The notes under the pieces: generated by a model
Seen by the model: the letters and a program-made list of their open reading frames with translations, nothing else
What the model was told of the DNA's origin: nothing
Database searches by the model: none
Position numbers and translations under genes: made by a program
Assembly (NCBI GenBank): GCA_032622095.1
Contig: CP136063.1
Span: forward strand, 149,351,379 to 149,415,378
Length of the DNA stretch: 64,000 nucleotides
Reading direction: 5' to 3'
Source: Siphonodentalium dalli
Lineage: Eukaryota; Mollusca; Scaphopoda; Gadilida; Siphonodentaliidae
Part shown: one piece after another, positions 13,601 through 28,600 of the stretch
Position numbering within the stretch: position 1 is the stretch's first letter
Layout: each line of letters starts with the position of its first letter

Positions 13601-16600
13601 CAAGAAAACGCTGTTAACTTCGAGCATATACATTTAATAATTCAGTTGCCGAAGATGCTGTTAGCTTCACGCATTTACATTTGTTAATTTCACTGTAAGA
13701 AGATGCTGTTAACTGAAGCATTTACATTTAATAATTCAATTGCAAAAAGACACTGTTAGCTTCCAGAATTTACAGATAATAATTCAATTGCAAGAAGACT
13801 ATGTTCGACTTCGAGCGATAACATTTAACAATCTGATTGCAGGATCTTCTAATATTTATAGCTAATAATCTAATTGTAGGAATACCTTGATTGCTTCAGG
13901 CATTAGCTTTCGCTAATTTAATGTGAGATGAAGCTGTTAAGTAGTTTTGGATAGTTACGTGAAATGATATGCGAGACAGCATTGCTACATGTGTATCTTC
14001 AGACATTGACATTGCAAGGTCAAATGGTGGGCTACATATTCCAATATACATAATACGATAACTATGTTTGAACAAATGGTGTGCTACATATACATATATA
14101 CATAATACAATAACTATATTTGAACAAATGGTGTGCTACATGAACAAATATACATAATACAATAGCTATATTACAGTTTGAGAGCATCTAGCAATTGGAC
14201 CAGGAAAAGCCACGAGCAAGTTTGGTTGCATTTCCTGAGGCATGAAATGTGAAATGATTTCACTATCCGAGATGTATTATACAAGTTTACTGAGAATCTC
14301 CCATTCAAGGTACCCACTGACGGTGGTGGTTGGGGGTGGTGGTGGGTAAATAGTTATGCGGCGGTGATAGGGGGTGGTGGTGGGTAATAAATTATGCGCA
14401 ATTTAATGTTGTTTAAGATTGTTGAAAGAATGGATTGTTGATGCTATAAATTCTGAGACAAAGAGAATCTGTGATATTCCATATTTGTAAAAGTGCTCAT
14501 GAAGTAATGACGTCATTAAGCTAAAATCAGGATTTGATTGGTTCTTAATATATATTTCATGACGTCACTACGGAGTGCCGTGATTTCATTAGTTCTATAG
14601 ATATCTTGGTTGGTGATGTAGAAACTGTCTATTCTCAATTACGGTATTTGCACTAGTCTGGGAATCTTGATACCGTCTTATGCAAATCTTGTGGAACCAA
14701 CTGCTGTCTTTCTATGTACGCTCGCGGTATAATTAGATGCTCATCTGCATATGAGCGTAAACATAGTTTGACCTTTGATGTTTTTTCGATGCAGACTCTG
14801 ACAATCGTAGAGTATTCTATAATGACTTCGAGGAGTATCATAAACATTGATAAATCGCGATGCATTTATCTCCCAAATACTGGTTTTGAATTGATTGATA
14901 TTAATACACATACAACATAAGAAGTCTCTCCTCAGAAGCTTTCGGCGTTTTGGCATTCTTCAGGAATGTTATTATTCAGATATGCAAACCAATAAAAGGG
15001 ATATTTTTCGCCATAGTGCAATTCAAAGAGCACATGTTTATGATTCTACAGTGAATTCATGTAAAATATATGAACTAAAGGTCATAAATACAGGAGATAA
15101 TTTTGGTTTAGTGTGTTTATCAAGTCATATCTACGTATTTACGGTTTCGGAAAGCATAAATATTGCACAAATATCAGCAAATATGAGAATAAAAATATAG
15201 CTGAATTGTGCATTTCGCTGGAATCTGAATACACTTTACGGCTCTAAAACACCCGGAATATGGCATACAAAAAGGGGGTGTTAGCCTCATACTACTATAT
15301 TATATTAGAAAGTATCTGCATTGTATTTGTACTTGTTTACCTGAATGTTATCATGTGATTTTGTCTGAATAATACCAACTGAAGAAGGCCTAAAGGTCTT
15401 TCATACGGTGTTTACCGCGCGTATCGTGCAGCATGCTATGCGAATCACTTTAGCATTTTCCGTGGCAACTGCATTTTCTTGTATGTTTCCATTAAACTCA
15501 GGGTTTTTTGTTGTTTGTGTATTTTCGTTTAAAATGACTACATGGTGAAGAGATGCACACAGTACAAAACTGCCCTGGACCGAAAACTGCTGTGCTTCCA
15601 GTGTCTTCGTTCAATACAGTCATTGCAAACAGCGGAATTTGTCGAACAATTGCAGACTGAAACACGCGGTATGCATGATATCCACACTGCCGGATTAGCT
15701 AGGACACTGATGTAAACCTGCAGCAGCGTTTTCTGTGATTCACCCGCATCGCGTACCGTGTACAAGCACTCATTACCTCAAGTGTGTTCTAATTTGATGA
15801 ATCATGTGGCATGCCGCGCCACATACGCTGTAATGAAGGGCCTTTTTGCCTTAATCCATAGTTCCTCATCTCCTGGACCATTTATACACAACAAACAATG
15901 TAACATGTATCTGAATCTTAATGAGTTTATTACTAATGGAATATTGAGAATCTTAATGAGTTTAACACTAATGGAATACATCGACAATAATTAAATTTGA
16001 AGCTAACAAAGAATACATACGGATGCGAATTTCGCTGCATCTGACTCGGCAAGATCGGAATCGCCTTCATCGTTACCTTCTCTGGATGCGGGTACATAGA
16101 GACACCATCATTCTGCCAAAGTACCCACCACAATCGGACTGCAAGTCATCCTCCAATGACACTTCATGCACTAAAAATTGAGTATATTTCATAATTTAAC
16201 AAAAAATAAAATGAAAAAAAAGTTGAAGTAAAATAACATCTTCAGATAAAGGGGAAATCTTGGGGGTAGGGTTGATTTGTTTGAGGGGTGTCCACCTATA
16301 TTTTCCAACTGCACAGTCAGGCTCCTGTATTTAAATGTTGACCAATTTGGGGAAAAGAGTTTTTTTTTACTTACCTGACTTTAAAATCTAACCAAAACTT
16401 TGGAAATATAAGAAGAGTTCTGCCTCGGGAAAACACTCAATTTTAATAACAAATGCTAAAAAAAAATATCTTCCTGTTTGAAATTTCCAAATTTTGGTAC
16501 CTTTATCTGTCAAATTTGCAATGTAATTTGAAGACTTTATTTTCAATTGGAGGGTGGGAGACACCCCTGTTGCACAAAATGTATTGATCAGCTATAATTC

Positions 16601-19600
16601 TCTGAACTTGTATGTTTCCTTAAATGAACAACAGTCCCCACAGGTGTGAAATTATACTTAAAGGTGCATTCATGGTTCTAGACCTCCAGTCTAGCTAATT
16701 TAACATCACTTCTCAAATAACTGAAATGATTGCTAGAAAATTATATATCTTACAAGATAGTGTATTTTAGGTCTTTTAGGTGGCACTAATTGTTATATCA
16801 GATATTGGAAACCAGAACCCCACATATATCTTTAACAATAAAAAAAATCATATTTGCGATTTGTTTGATGGAATCCCTGTCAATGAAAAAATGTACTTAC
16901 TTTCTTGATATCGTTCTTTGATTTTCTCCAGCTCATCATTGGAACGTGAGCACATGATTTCCACCAGCATTGATTCATCAGTTCCCGCACCCTGTCAGAG
17001 GATTAAAGTTAGAATGATGTGTATTTAGCAGGCTTAAAATTGCTATATCCCTGTGCCAACATATAGTACACCATTTTTAACCTTGACACACTAGGTGTAA
17101 ACATTATTTATTCCCAATACAAAAAAAAAATTAATATCTTACAAAATACTAGTGGATGATTATGGGTGATTGGAATCGGATGAGATAACAAGCCTATTGA
17201 AACACTTGTGGTGGGGTTAATTTATGGGATATATTTAAACAGATTTGCATGGATATTGTAATATATGCTACAACTTCACACAAGCTGAGAACATAACCCG
17301 AGAATTTGAACTCCCATATCTATTCGTCCATGTTGCACGGATTTTTTGAGCCGCAATAGAGGCCGGAATTGCCAATAGGAAATAGTCAGCCCCACACCCC
17401 ACAATTTTCTACCCTGAAATACCAAATTCTTAGAAAAATACTTGGTTTATGAACAAACGATTTAGATTGACAAATGCACTAAACTGCTTGACAATATAGT
17501 TGCCATTTTCTCAGTCACTCATATAAATTCCCCAATTATAAGCTTCTTTGGCGCAAATCTTCCCAATAGCAAGTGATCAGGACCCTTTCCAAAAAACAAA
17601 AAAAAAGACTTTGGAAATCCATGCTATAGACATTCTGTTCAGAACATATTAATAATTCAAACTTCAACAGCTGTAACTCACTTTAAGTATAATGAAAGTG
17701 TCAATGACACTGTAGCTCAACTTAGGTAGGGGAATAATTTAATGGTTGACAGTAAATGGAGGAATAGGAAAGGTGCTAATTGAAATGTCTAACATGTGCC
17801 AAAGGATTTAGTCATGCAAAGAGTAAAATCCAAGATGGCTGCTGGTGGCCATGTTTTTTGGCCAATTGACCCCAAAAGGACTCGTTCCCATCTACGTGTC
17901 ATTGTTAACACCCAAGACAAATTTCATGAAGATCTGACCAAAGGTATGACCTGCAGCAGGGACCAGCCGAGAGGGCGACGTGGGCGACTTCTTCGCCCTA
18001 GCGCCGTCCGCTTCGCCTTATTTTTGCAGTCGGGCGAAGTTCAAGTCGCCCTGAAAATTCCAAAGTTGACTGACGAAAATCGGCAAAATTCCCCAAATAA
18101 TTTATAATAATTTACAACTGTCAACAGTGATTGCACACAATACTCCACTATCAGGGTGTTGTAAAACAATTAACACCTGTATTGCTCCAATCTGGAAGCA
18201 TGTTGACAGCTGATTACTGGCAGCTGTGAAAACATCGTCGGGCCTCAAGTGTTAATCTGGTTGTTGTGATTTTTAGATTACCGTGATTACCACACCTTAC
18301 AATGAAGATTACAACTCACAGCTCTCACAATGTGTCAGTTCATCACTCCCTCTATGGAGTTTGGTTAAAGAAATTTAAAAACAAATTCATTTGTGAAGCA
18401 TATTAAATTTTCAAACGGGATTACTAATAGAGCGCAGTGAAAGTGTTCATGATTTCGTTTCGTTTCGGTTTGATAAATATTGTTGGCATTTTTAAAAACC
18501 CGAAAAATATGAAATAAAATCTTGTCATTCTCCCACAATTACGATATAAAATGCTGCTATCCTCTCACAATTATGTTTGGGTATTATTAATAGTTATTAG
18601 GGTCCTGCAGTCCACGCCAAAGGATTTAGTCATGCAAAGAGTAAAATCCAAGATGGCTGCTGGCGGCCATGTTTTTCAGCCGACCGACCCCAAAATGACT
18701 CGTTCCGATCTACATGTCAATATTAACATCTATGACATATTTCATGATGATCAGACGAACAGTACGACCTGTAGCCCGCGCCATTGGATTGAATTTTGAA
18801 ATCCAAGATGGCCACCAGCGACCATGTTTTTCGGCCAAATGACCCCAAAATGACTCGTTCCCATCTACATGTCATTGTTAACATCCATGACAAATTTCAT
18901 GAAGTTCCGACCAAAGCTACGACCTGTAGCCCGCGCCAAAGGATTTAGTCATGCAAAGAGTAAAATCCAAGATGGCTGCTGGCGGCCATGTTTTTTGGCC
19001 GAACGACCCCAAAATCACTCGTTCCCATGTACATGTCATTGTTAACATCCGTGACAAATTTCATGAAGTTCCGACTAAAGATACGACCTGTAGCCCGCGC
19101 CAAAGGATTTAGTCATGCAAAGAGTAAAATCCAAGATGGCTGCTGGCGGCCATGTTTTTTGGCCGAACGACACCAAAATCACTTGTTCCCATCTACATGT
19201 CAATACTAACATCCATAACAAATTTCATGATAATCAGACGAACAGTACGACCTGTAGCCCGCGCCAATGGATTGAATTTTGAAATCCAAGATGGCTGCCA
19301 GCGGCCATGTTTTTTGGCCGAATGACACCAAAATGACTCGTTCCCATCTACATGTCAATGTCAACATTCATGACAAATCTCATATAGATCAGATCAAAGG
19401 TATGACCTGTAGCCCGCGCCAAAGGAAATTGTTGACGGACACACGCATTCACGCATATACGCACACACGGACGACAGACGCCAAACCATGGCAATAGCTC
19501 AAACTTACAAAGTAAGTTGAGCTAAAAACAAGGGGTACGCATCTAAGATGCTTTTGTCGAGTTTTTTGGCAGTCGAACCAAACTTCTGCCAATAAGGTGC

Positions 19601-22600
19601 ACAACTCCGGGGAAAAAAGTTGGGACGGTGGTATATTATTGCAATAGACCTATATACCAAATATCAATTGAATCCGTTAATATTTCATTGAGTTATCGCA
19701 CTATTAACGGTGATAAAATTGTGATTAAAATAGACAAACTAAGACACATAACTCTGCGAAAACAATTCGGACAAACCTTATTTTCGAACTCGTCTGAGAT
19801 ATTGTTGCAGGAGACTCATATACCAAATATTGTTGAAATCGGTTAATATTTCATCGAGTTATCGCGCTAACGGTGAGAAAATTGCTAAAAATAGACAAAC
19901 TAAGACCCATAACTCCGGGAATTTTTTTTGGACAAACCTGGTTTTCGAACTCGTCCGAGATATTGTTGCAGGAGACTCGTATACCAAATATTGTTGAAAT
20001 TGGTTAATATTTTATCGAGTTATCGCGCTAACGGTGATAAAATTGCTAAAAATAGACAAACTAAGACCCATAACTCCGGAAAAAAAATTCTGACAAACCT
20101 GGTTTTCGAACTCGTCCGAGATATTGTTGCAAGAGTCTCATATACCAAATATTGTTGAAATTGGTTAATATTTGAGCGAGTTATCGCGCTATCGGTGAAA
20201 AACTTAACTAAAAACCATCTAAGATGGATAACTCTTGTTAAAAAGTTCGGATGTGACCCATTTTCTACAGGCAGTAAATAGTCATTGGGAGCAACTGCCA
20301 TACCAAAAATTTGAATCCGTTCACAAATGACAAAGTTATAAGGCATTCTTTAGGTCCGCCCGCCCGCCCGCCAACCATCCCTCGTCAAACATAAGTCGAG
20401 TTTTTGAAAAACTCAACTAATAACATTAACCCTTTCAGTGCCAAGTCCGATTTTTGTATCAACCCATATTTCCTTGATCATTTTTCAAATTTATTGATTA
20501 TAATAATGTGATACATTGATGGAAGAGCTCTAAGAAAGGGTTAAGCACAAATTATTCTGATAATTAAATTGGCCTCCCATGAAGTACAGAGGGCATATTC
20601 TGGATGCCTGTTTTACATGTATATATAAACCATTTCTTGGTATTCTGTGTAACTACCCACCGACATTGCTCTTTTCAGTTCTTTGCAATCGAAGTCAGTT
20701 GGTGGTGTCATCATTGCAATGGTGCATTCTTCCATATCCCCTACCAATTCATATTTCAAGTCATCAACAAGGTCCTAAATAACAAAAAGACATTTCTGAG
20801 ATAAATATATTAGATAATGCAGCTGCAGCAAATACAAAATAAAAGCAATTCATTGTATATAATGAGTGTTTCAGTGGGTTCTTCTCTTAAGACATTTCTA
20901 TGCATTAAAGGGACGCTATAATTGTCGACATACAAAATGCGTGCTTGCATAATATCATAAAATTATTTTCGTTATTAGTAACATCACTATCATTTAATTA
21001 ACCCATTCTTTACTAAATAGTTGGTGACAAATTTAAGTTGTTCCCTTAGGAAATGTTCATAATAAGTTCAACAACATTTGTTGAATTTATTATCTGAACA
21101 TTTTCCACCAATGAATCCTTCTGCATTTGTGTTATAAGTATGTCTTCTTCGGATTAAATTCTCTGTATATATTTCCCGAACATCCCTTCAGAAGAATAAT
21201 AGACCATTCCAATGTATACTTTTATAACTGGGTGGGAAAATCCATTTAGTGAAGAAAGGGTTTAAAGAGCCCTGGATTGGATTGAATAGATAAATGGTTC
21301 ATAATGAAAAATAAAGCAAAAGCCATTATACCACTTCATTGTCCATGGGTGCACAGTAAATTAAAACAAATCAGAAAATGTCATTACCTTGGTATGATGG
21401 TATGACACATGGACTTGACCAACCTGATGTACAAACCTTTCCGTAACTCTGCTTGAAGGAGTCTCTTATCCATTGTCTTTGTTCGTTGGAGCAGTTGGAT
21501 AGTTGTTGGATAATGGGTTCTTCATCGGTCCCTATAAAATAAATATGTGTAAGATTTTAACAGGTTATGGTGTGATATCATAATGTAATATCTGATCACT
21601 CTTTGGTCTATCATTTAATGAAGAAACAACAATTAACATCTGAAATCAACAATATCGTAGAGTAAAACACATTTTAAACTAAAAAGGAATGATAAATTTC
21701 TCATATTTCTTGTTTGAGATATCAACTTTATAATTTATGTTGAGTAACTCTAAACTTGCGACACCATTAAGACCTATATATTGACATTTATTTATGGCTG
21801 TTAAAAGCGAAGTTAGAATAATGAGTCAAATAGAGGAATATATTTCATGATATGCACTATCAATATGTATGTGAATGAGAAATAACCCAGGCCAAGGAAC
21901 ATGTACAATGTTTAGCAGCAGTTTTATGAAAATAATTGACAGTGTCAAAACCTGAAGCTTACTAACTAAATTTCAATTGTCTCAACATTCTTTTTCCAAT
22001 GTCACCAGATCAGCCCAAACAATAGTCCAACTCATCAGGTGGATCATGCCGTGAATCTCTACTCTGGCCAATGCCCGCAATGATCATATTCCACCAGTAC
22101 AAAACCTGGGAACTTTGTGATGTTCTGACCCGTCCTGACAGGGAACTTTATAAACATTGAACAAACAAGGCAGGCAATATATTTCTTTGTTCCTCAATAA
22201 TCTACTTCACATTAGGGGGTGTTCCAGCTAGAGATTGCATGCTTTTCTGTGACTTTTGTGAGCCGATATCGCAATAAACTGTAAATTGAATTAATTATCC
22301 AGGAGAAATTCCATTATTGTAAGCGACACAAAGCAAAATGGCTCACAAAGTCACTTAAATCATGCAATTTCGAATTGGGACCTTCACCTACAGTGAAGTA
22401 CATTTATATTAAGGAACAGGTAGTAACTAATAAATATATTCTCCGCATTTTTTTTCCAACTTTATAAGGTACCCTGTCAAAATTTAAAAAAGTTCCCAGG
22501 TTTTGTACTGGTGGAATATGATCTCTACCGTGTTTCATGACATGATCTACTCACCAGGATCTCTATAAAATTAAATGTTAATGTTATTGGCATTGTGCTA

Positions 22601-25600
22601 GTTATTGAAGTTATCTAAGTGATGATGCAAACTATTTGATTGTTTCGGATAATTTTTTTTTCAGAAAGAAACAGAACCAAAGTAATTGGATGTAATTGCA
22701 AATTATAATTGAATTATATATCAATCTTCCCAAGTAATTAATTACTTTCAACTACATGTACTTGAGAAATGTCTCATTCCTATGCATATTATCTAAATGG
22801 AGACCATGTAATTATATTTACTTACTATTACAAATTACACTAATTGCACATTAACGTAAAAACCACAACCGAAGTAGAAAGAAAGGTCTCATGGTATCTT
22901 ATTGCTTATTTGCTCTGTAGAATAGTTAATTGGGATATAATATTGAGGATTGTCACACAATGAATGATAGGCTTACACAACATTCATGTAGTGAGCCCAT
23001 GGATCTACTAAATCAATCAATGGCCCATAAATTATAGCTAACTTATCTGGTGGATAATCTGGTTGGTTGTTGTGTGGAGATTAGTTTAAAATTGTGTTTA
23101 AAGGTACTCAATCCGATTCAGTGGTATCATCATATTCCAGCAACAAATTTTTTTGAAATGCCACTTCATTTATCAGAATCAATTAATTGCCCAAAAATAA
23201 TGCTAAACACAGTCAACTATAGTATAAAATTGCCCAAAACGTGTTATTTATCAACATTTTGTTCAATAAAATTGGTGGGATTGTCAAATATCTAACACCC
23301 AAAGCCACTTGATTTTTGAGTTATCCATCTTAATCCGCAATTTGGTCAGAGACTGTCATCTAGACAAATATATGCCAGGCCACCAAACATTACATATCTC
23401 GGGGGAAATAACACATTTAAAAAATTGATATCTGATCACTGAGCTTTGATGGGTGGGTTCCTCGACTCAAATAAAATGTTTTTACCCCATATGCCAAAGA
23501 AATAGTAATTTGGGAGCACTAATTTGGATAATTCATACTCTTACAACTGCTATGTGTATATAATAATTTATCACGTAATTAACCCACAAAACCAGCTTTA
23601 TAATTATTGGTAAGACACACATGTAATATTAGCACATGCGATGATGTCACGCCATTTTTAAATGACTTGCGATTGCTGAAGTTTATGATTGTTGTTTTCG
23701 ATGAATACTTCTCATTGCTTCGTGTTTATTTGATCATGTGATAAAAGGTATCTCAAACTCATTCTATTTTATATGTAATTTATCAACCTCATCCACTAAA
23801 TTCTATTTGAGCCTTGGTAAACATCGGCTCAAATCGAATTTAGTGAACTCGGTTGATAAATTCCGTATAAAATAGAAACTCTTGTGAGAGCCTCTATTTG
23901 TATTTAAAACACTTGAATATCACATTCAAAGTTCCATGCCAATATAATGATAGCACATCTTAGATAAATAAAACCCAAACCACATTAACATAACAATAAT
24001 AAAATATTAGTAAATAGAACTGACATTTCCAAAATCATTACTAGTAAAATGTAGCTGGGAGTTATGATAATAATGTGAGTTTGCTTACGGCAATACAATA
24101 CATCACATGAGATTTGGGAACTATAACAATAAATCATTTATTTTTCAGAGTGCAAAATTACCTACAAGAATCCTAAGAATAACTGAATATAATATACTAA
24201 ATGAACTAATAATACTTTATAAATAAATAAATCTTTTTTATAATATATGAAATATTTCATTTCTTCACTATTTCATATATTATAAAAACGGATTTATATA
24301 TGTATAAGGTAATGTAATGTTTAGTTTATTTAATTGATGACATATTCAGTTATTCGTAGGACTGTGGTTTATATATGGATATTATCATGCAGGGTTATGA
24401 GGAAATACTACAATTAAAAGGCGTGGTTATAAGCAACCCGGTCCATAATAAAAGTTGGTTGCTTCATAAGCATGTATCTGTATTAGTCCAGTGCATTTAT
24501 GAGAAAATAGGGCTGAACCTCAAAATAATTGCAACACACAAGATTTTGTTTTATTTTGGTTGGGAACATCATAGAGTATACTCAGCTAAAAATCAACAAA
24601 AATCTGAACATGCGAAATGGCCTTTTTGAGGCAAAAAGTGGCGAAAATGATGAAAAATTGGTGAAAAATGGAGAATAACATTTTTTGTTAATAACTCTTG
24701 ATGTAAACATACAATTGTTATATTTTCACAATGATAAACTGTGGTACAGTTGTATCCAAGATTTTGTATCATTTTATTCTATAAATATTGATTAAGTTTT
24801 CGAAATTTGGGTCAAAAAGTTGAAAAATTTGCCAAAATTCAGTGAAAAATGGAAGTATACAATAACTCTTGATGCAGTTGTAAAATTGTCATAACTGGGC
24901 TTGGAACTATTGTTATATAGTTATATCCACAATTGTGGGTTTTTTTCATGTTGTTACTACAAGCAAATAATCAAAATATTTTAGGGTGAAAAGATGTAAA
25001 AATGGCAAGAAATCAGAGAAAAATGGAATTTCACATTACATGTTTATGCATTAGAAAATTGCCATAGTTGGACTTGGACTATTGTTAGTCAGTTATATAT
25101 GGGATTTTCCATCAATTTTGGGCCAGGTTGTGGTATCAATGACACTATGTTGTCCATATCTTGTGGCAAAATAGTGAAAAAAGAGAAAAAATATAGAAAT
25201 TCATTAAAAAAATATAGAATTTTGAAAAAATAATAAGTCTGGATAGATCATTCTGATTTTCTGATAAGGCATGTGCACCTATTGCTTTTGCAGTCCGTTT
25301 TACATTTACAACGAATGATGTTCAGTAGTTCTTTTGGAGCTGGTGGTTCCTCACGTTTGATAGGATTAAGCCGCCCATCCTTAACCTGCCATCCCCAATC
25401 AGTTGGTTCCAAATTAAGCCCTTCCAACACTGCACCTGGTGATAGTGTATGTAAATGAAATCCTTTTCTACCTAAAAGTCTGACACAGCAGGTTACATCA
25501 CCTCTGGTCGGTGCTTTGGCAACAGTGATAAGCCTCTGAAACAAGAGTTGTGGGTGGATGTCGTTGTCGATCTTGAGAGACAGAGCACTCATTATTATTG

Positions 25601-28600
25601 CTTGGGATGTTCGCTTGAATACATAACTCATAACATCTATCCCTCCCATGTTCATACGGATCTTCCTGCCTATTAGTCCAGTGCATTTATGAGAATAAAA
25701 TACCAAACCTCAAACTAATTGCAACACAATGTTTCTTAGCAGGAATAAGTCTATTAACCAATTATAAACAACATACTAAAAATCAAAAAGGATCAAGAAA
25801 GGCGAAATTGATCAATTTTGTGAAATAGATAAAAAAAATTATAGCTTTTCAAGGATGTTTATAAAAAACTTCTTTTCACATGTGCTTCCATTTATATATC
25901 CATTTTGTTGAGTACACAATCCTGATTACAGAACAGAAAACATTTTCCAGATACGTTGAGAATTTTTCGAGTTATGTGCCTCCAAAATTGGGAGTTTGTC
26001 TAATTTCAGAGCCTCAATTTCTGAAGAATTAGCTAAAATCCATATTTTAGGGTCTAGTATTTTAAAAACTAGAGAACAATAAAGGGATATCTTACTGTTG
26101 TATTAGTTGCCTCACTATATTGTGCACAAAAAAATGATTTCTTTATGCATCTATGATCTAGAAGACAAAAATATTCTTAAACAAAATGTGTGTTCCATTG
26201 TATGGACTGAATTTGCCTTGAGACACAGAACTGGTGTGATGAAATACCATATTTGAGGTCATACAACTCAATAAATTGATATCCATATGCCCTGTATTTC
26301 TCATAACCTCTTATGTATACTAGGTTAAATACACTGTGCTGGAATTGCTAAACACATATGTGCCATAATCAACTTATGGCCCTATGAATCCTTTGTATTG
26401 ACTCTTTTCCAAAAATGCCATTTTGGACTGTTTTGTGGTGTTTTTGTCCATTTTAAAGTTTTTTTGTGTGCACAAATAGTAAACAACAATGAATACAATT
26501 AGTGTTTAATGTGTAAAATCATTTGAAAGTTCCTCCTAAAACACTTAGTGTTAGGAAAAATATGATTACATTGGTTATGCCAATCAACAGTCACTGGATT
26601 TCACATATTTTTCAAGAAACTGACTCCAAATTTGAATGTTGATAATGGGGTAGGTGAAATCACAAAGGCTATGATCTTGTCACCATATTGTAGTCATTGG
26701 AGACAAAGGGTTGTTTTATCCAGTTTGCGCAGATTATTCTTGCATGGTAAACAGTTTAGTACTTTATTAATTATTAGATGTTTATTTAGAACTTTTATCA
26801 GCATGTTATATAGAACCAGCCCGAAATAATGATTCGCCATTGAGTTACAACAAAAAGGATCGTAGCTCTAAATATGAACATCAAAACAGGAAGCAGTTTA
26901 CTCTGTATGAAAGAATAAGGTTTGTAGGAGCTGGTGATGTTAAAGTTTTATGCATCAAGGTCCATATTTTCTAGATTTTGTCAATATGGTTTCCCCTACC
27001 CCATTTTTCAGATATTCAAATTTGGCATCAGTTTCCAGAAAAATTAGTGAAATTCAGTGACATTCATTGACATATCCAACATAAGGCATTTATTTCAACA
27101 CTAAAGTGTTTCAGGAGGAAAGTTCAAATGATTTTGCACATTAAACATACATTTTTTTTACAATTTATAAACAAAAACCTTTAAAAATGAACAAAAAACG
27201 CCCCAAAATGGCATTTTTGGATGAGTCAATTCTAAAGATTAATAGGGCCATAATTTGATTTTCTACACCATGATTTGGGAGATATACCTTTACAATGTGT
27301 TTAACGATGTATACTTAAGTGATTGTGAGAAAGACAGGGAATATGGATATATAATTATTGATTTGTATGACATCAAATATGCTATTTCATCACGCCGGTT
27401 CTGGACCACAGGCAAATTTGGCTGTCCATACAATGGTGGAACACACATTTTGTTTAAGAATATTTTTGTCCTCTCAATCATAGATGCATAAAGAAATCAT
27501 ATTTTGTGCACATTTTACTTTATTTTTTAAAATACAAGACCATAAAAAATGGATTATAACTAATTTTGAGAAATTGAGCCTCCGAAATTAGACAAACTCC
27601 AAATTTTGGAGGCACATAACTCAAAAAATACTGAACGTATCTAGGAAAGGTTTTCTGTTCTGTAATCAGGGTTGTGCACTCTACAAAATGGATATATAAA
27701 TGGAAGGATGTGTGAAAGGAAGTTTTTTATTAACATCCTTAAAAAGCTATAAAATGAGTATTTTACCAAATTTTGACAAATTTATTTCACAAAATTCATC
27801 AATTTCGCATTTCTTGATTCTTGTTGATTTTTAGTAAATTATTTGTGATGGGTTAAAGTACTTATTCCCACTGAGAAACTTTGTGTTGCAATTATTTTGA
27901 GGTGAAACCATAAATGCACTGGACTATATAGCCTATATGCTTCGTCATAATATATAAATGGTGGGACGTCTGGCGTTCAATTAATTTAAAACCCTCGACG
28001 AAAGTTTCAATGGTGTACAGATTTCCCACGGAATAATAGAGTTGTTCCCCTTGTCATGATCGCTTGAACGAGTATTTTTCCAGACACGAGTGACACATGA
28101 AATTAATGCTTGATCACATGTTGCAAGACCACAAAGTGGAAATATACGACGATTGATTATTGACAGAAGTCTCATAAATAATTAAGTCAGAATATATTTT
28201 TCCTGTGAATTATTCTTTTAAAATTGCTATCAATGCTACTGCATGTAGCCGCATGTATTATGGATTAGTGCCACACCGCCGAATAATGTAAAAAATCCAG
28301 TCCGCGAGTTGATATATAGCCATGCAGGTTTGGATTCAATAACTTGTGTCTTCCAGGAAGAATAACAATTAAAATATAATTAATTTATATATAAAACGCA
28401 CTGTGTATGTGTATTTATTATGGGCGTTTTAACACACCAGCCAAGTGTCTCGATTCACTTTAACGACTTTCGACTCTATAATAAATTCGAGTGATCAGCT
28501 CTTAAAAATTATCAACGACCATATATCTATTGACTGCGTGGCAACCAGTTATGAAGGCAGTCAATGCAATGCATGCATGTAGCATAGAGAGTGGGCCAAT

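Noticed and set aside
14895-15200. 101-codon plus-strand frame in annexin intron
   Set aside because: No recognisable domain, low-complexity-free but AT-rich, no splice context; expected by chance at this length.
17796-18107. 103-codon frame [20 protein letters not shown]...
   Set aside because: Lies in the CCAAGATGGC repeat and runs into the inserted element; related frames recur in other repeat units.
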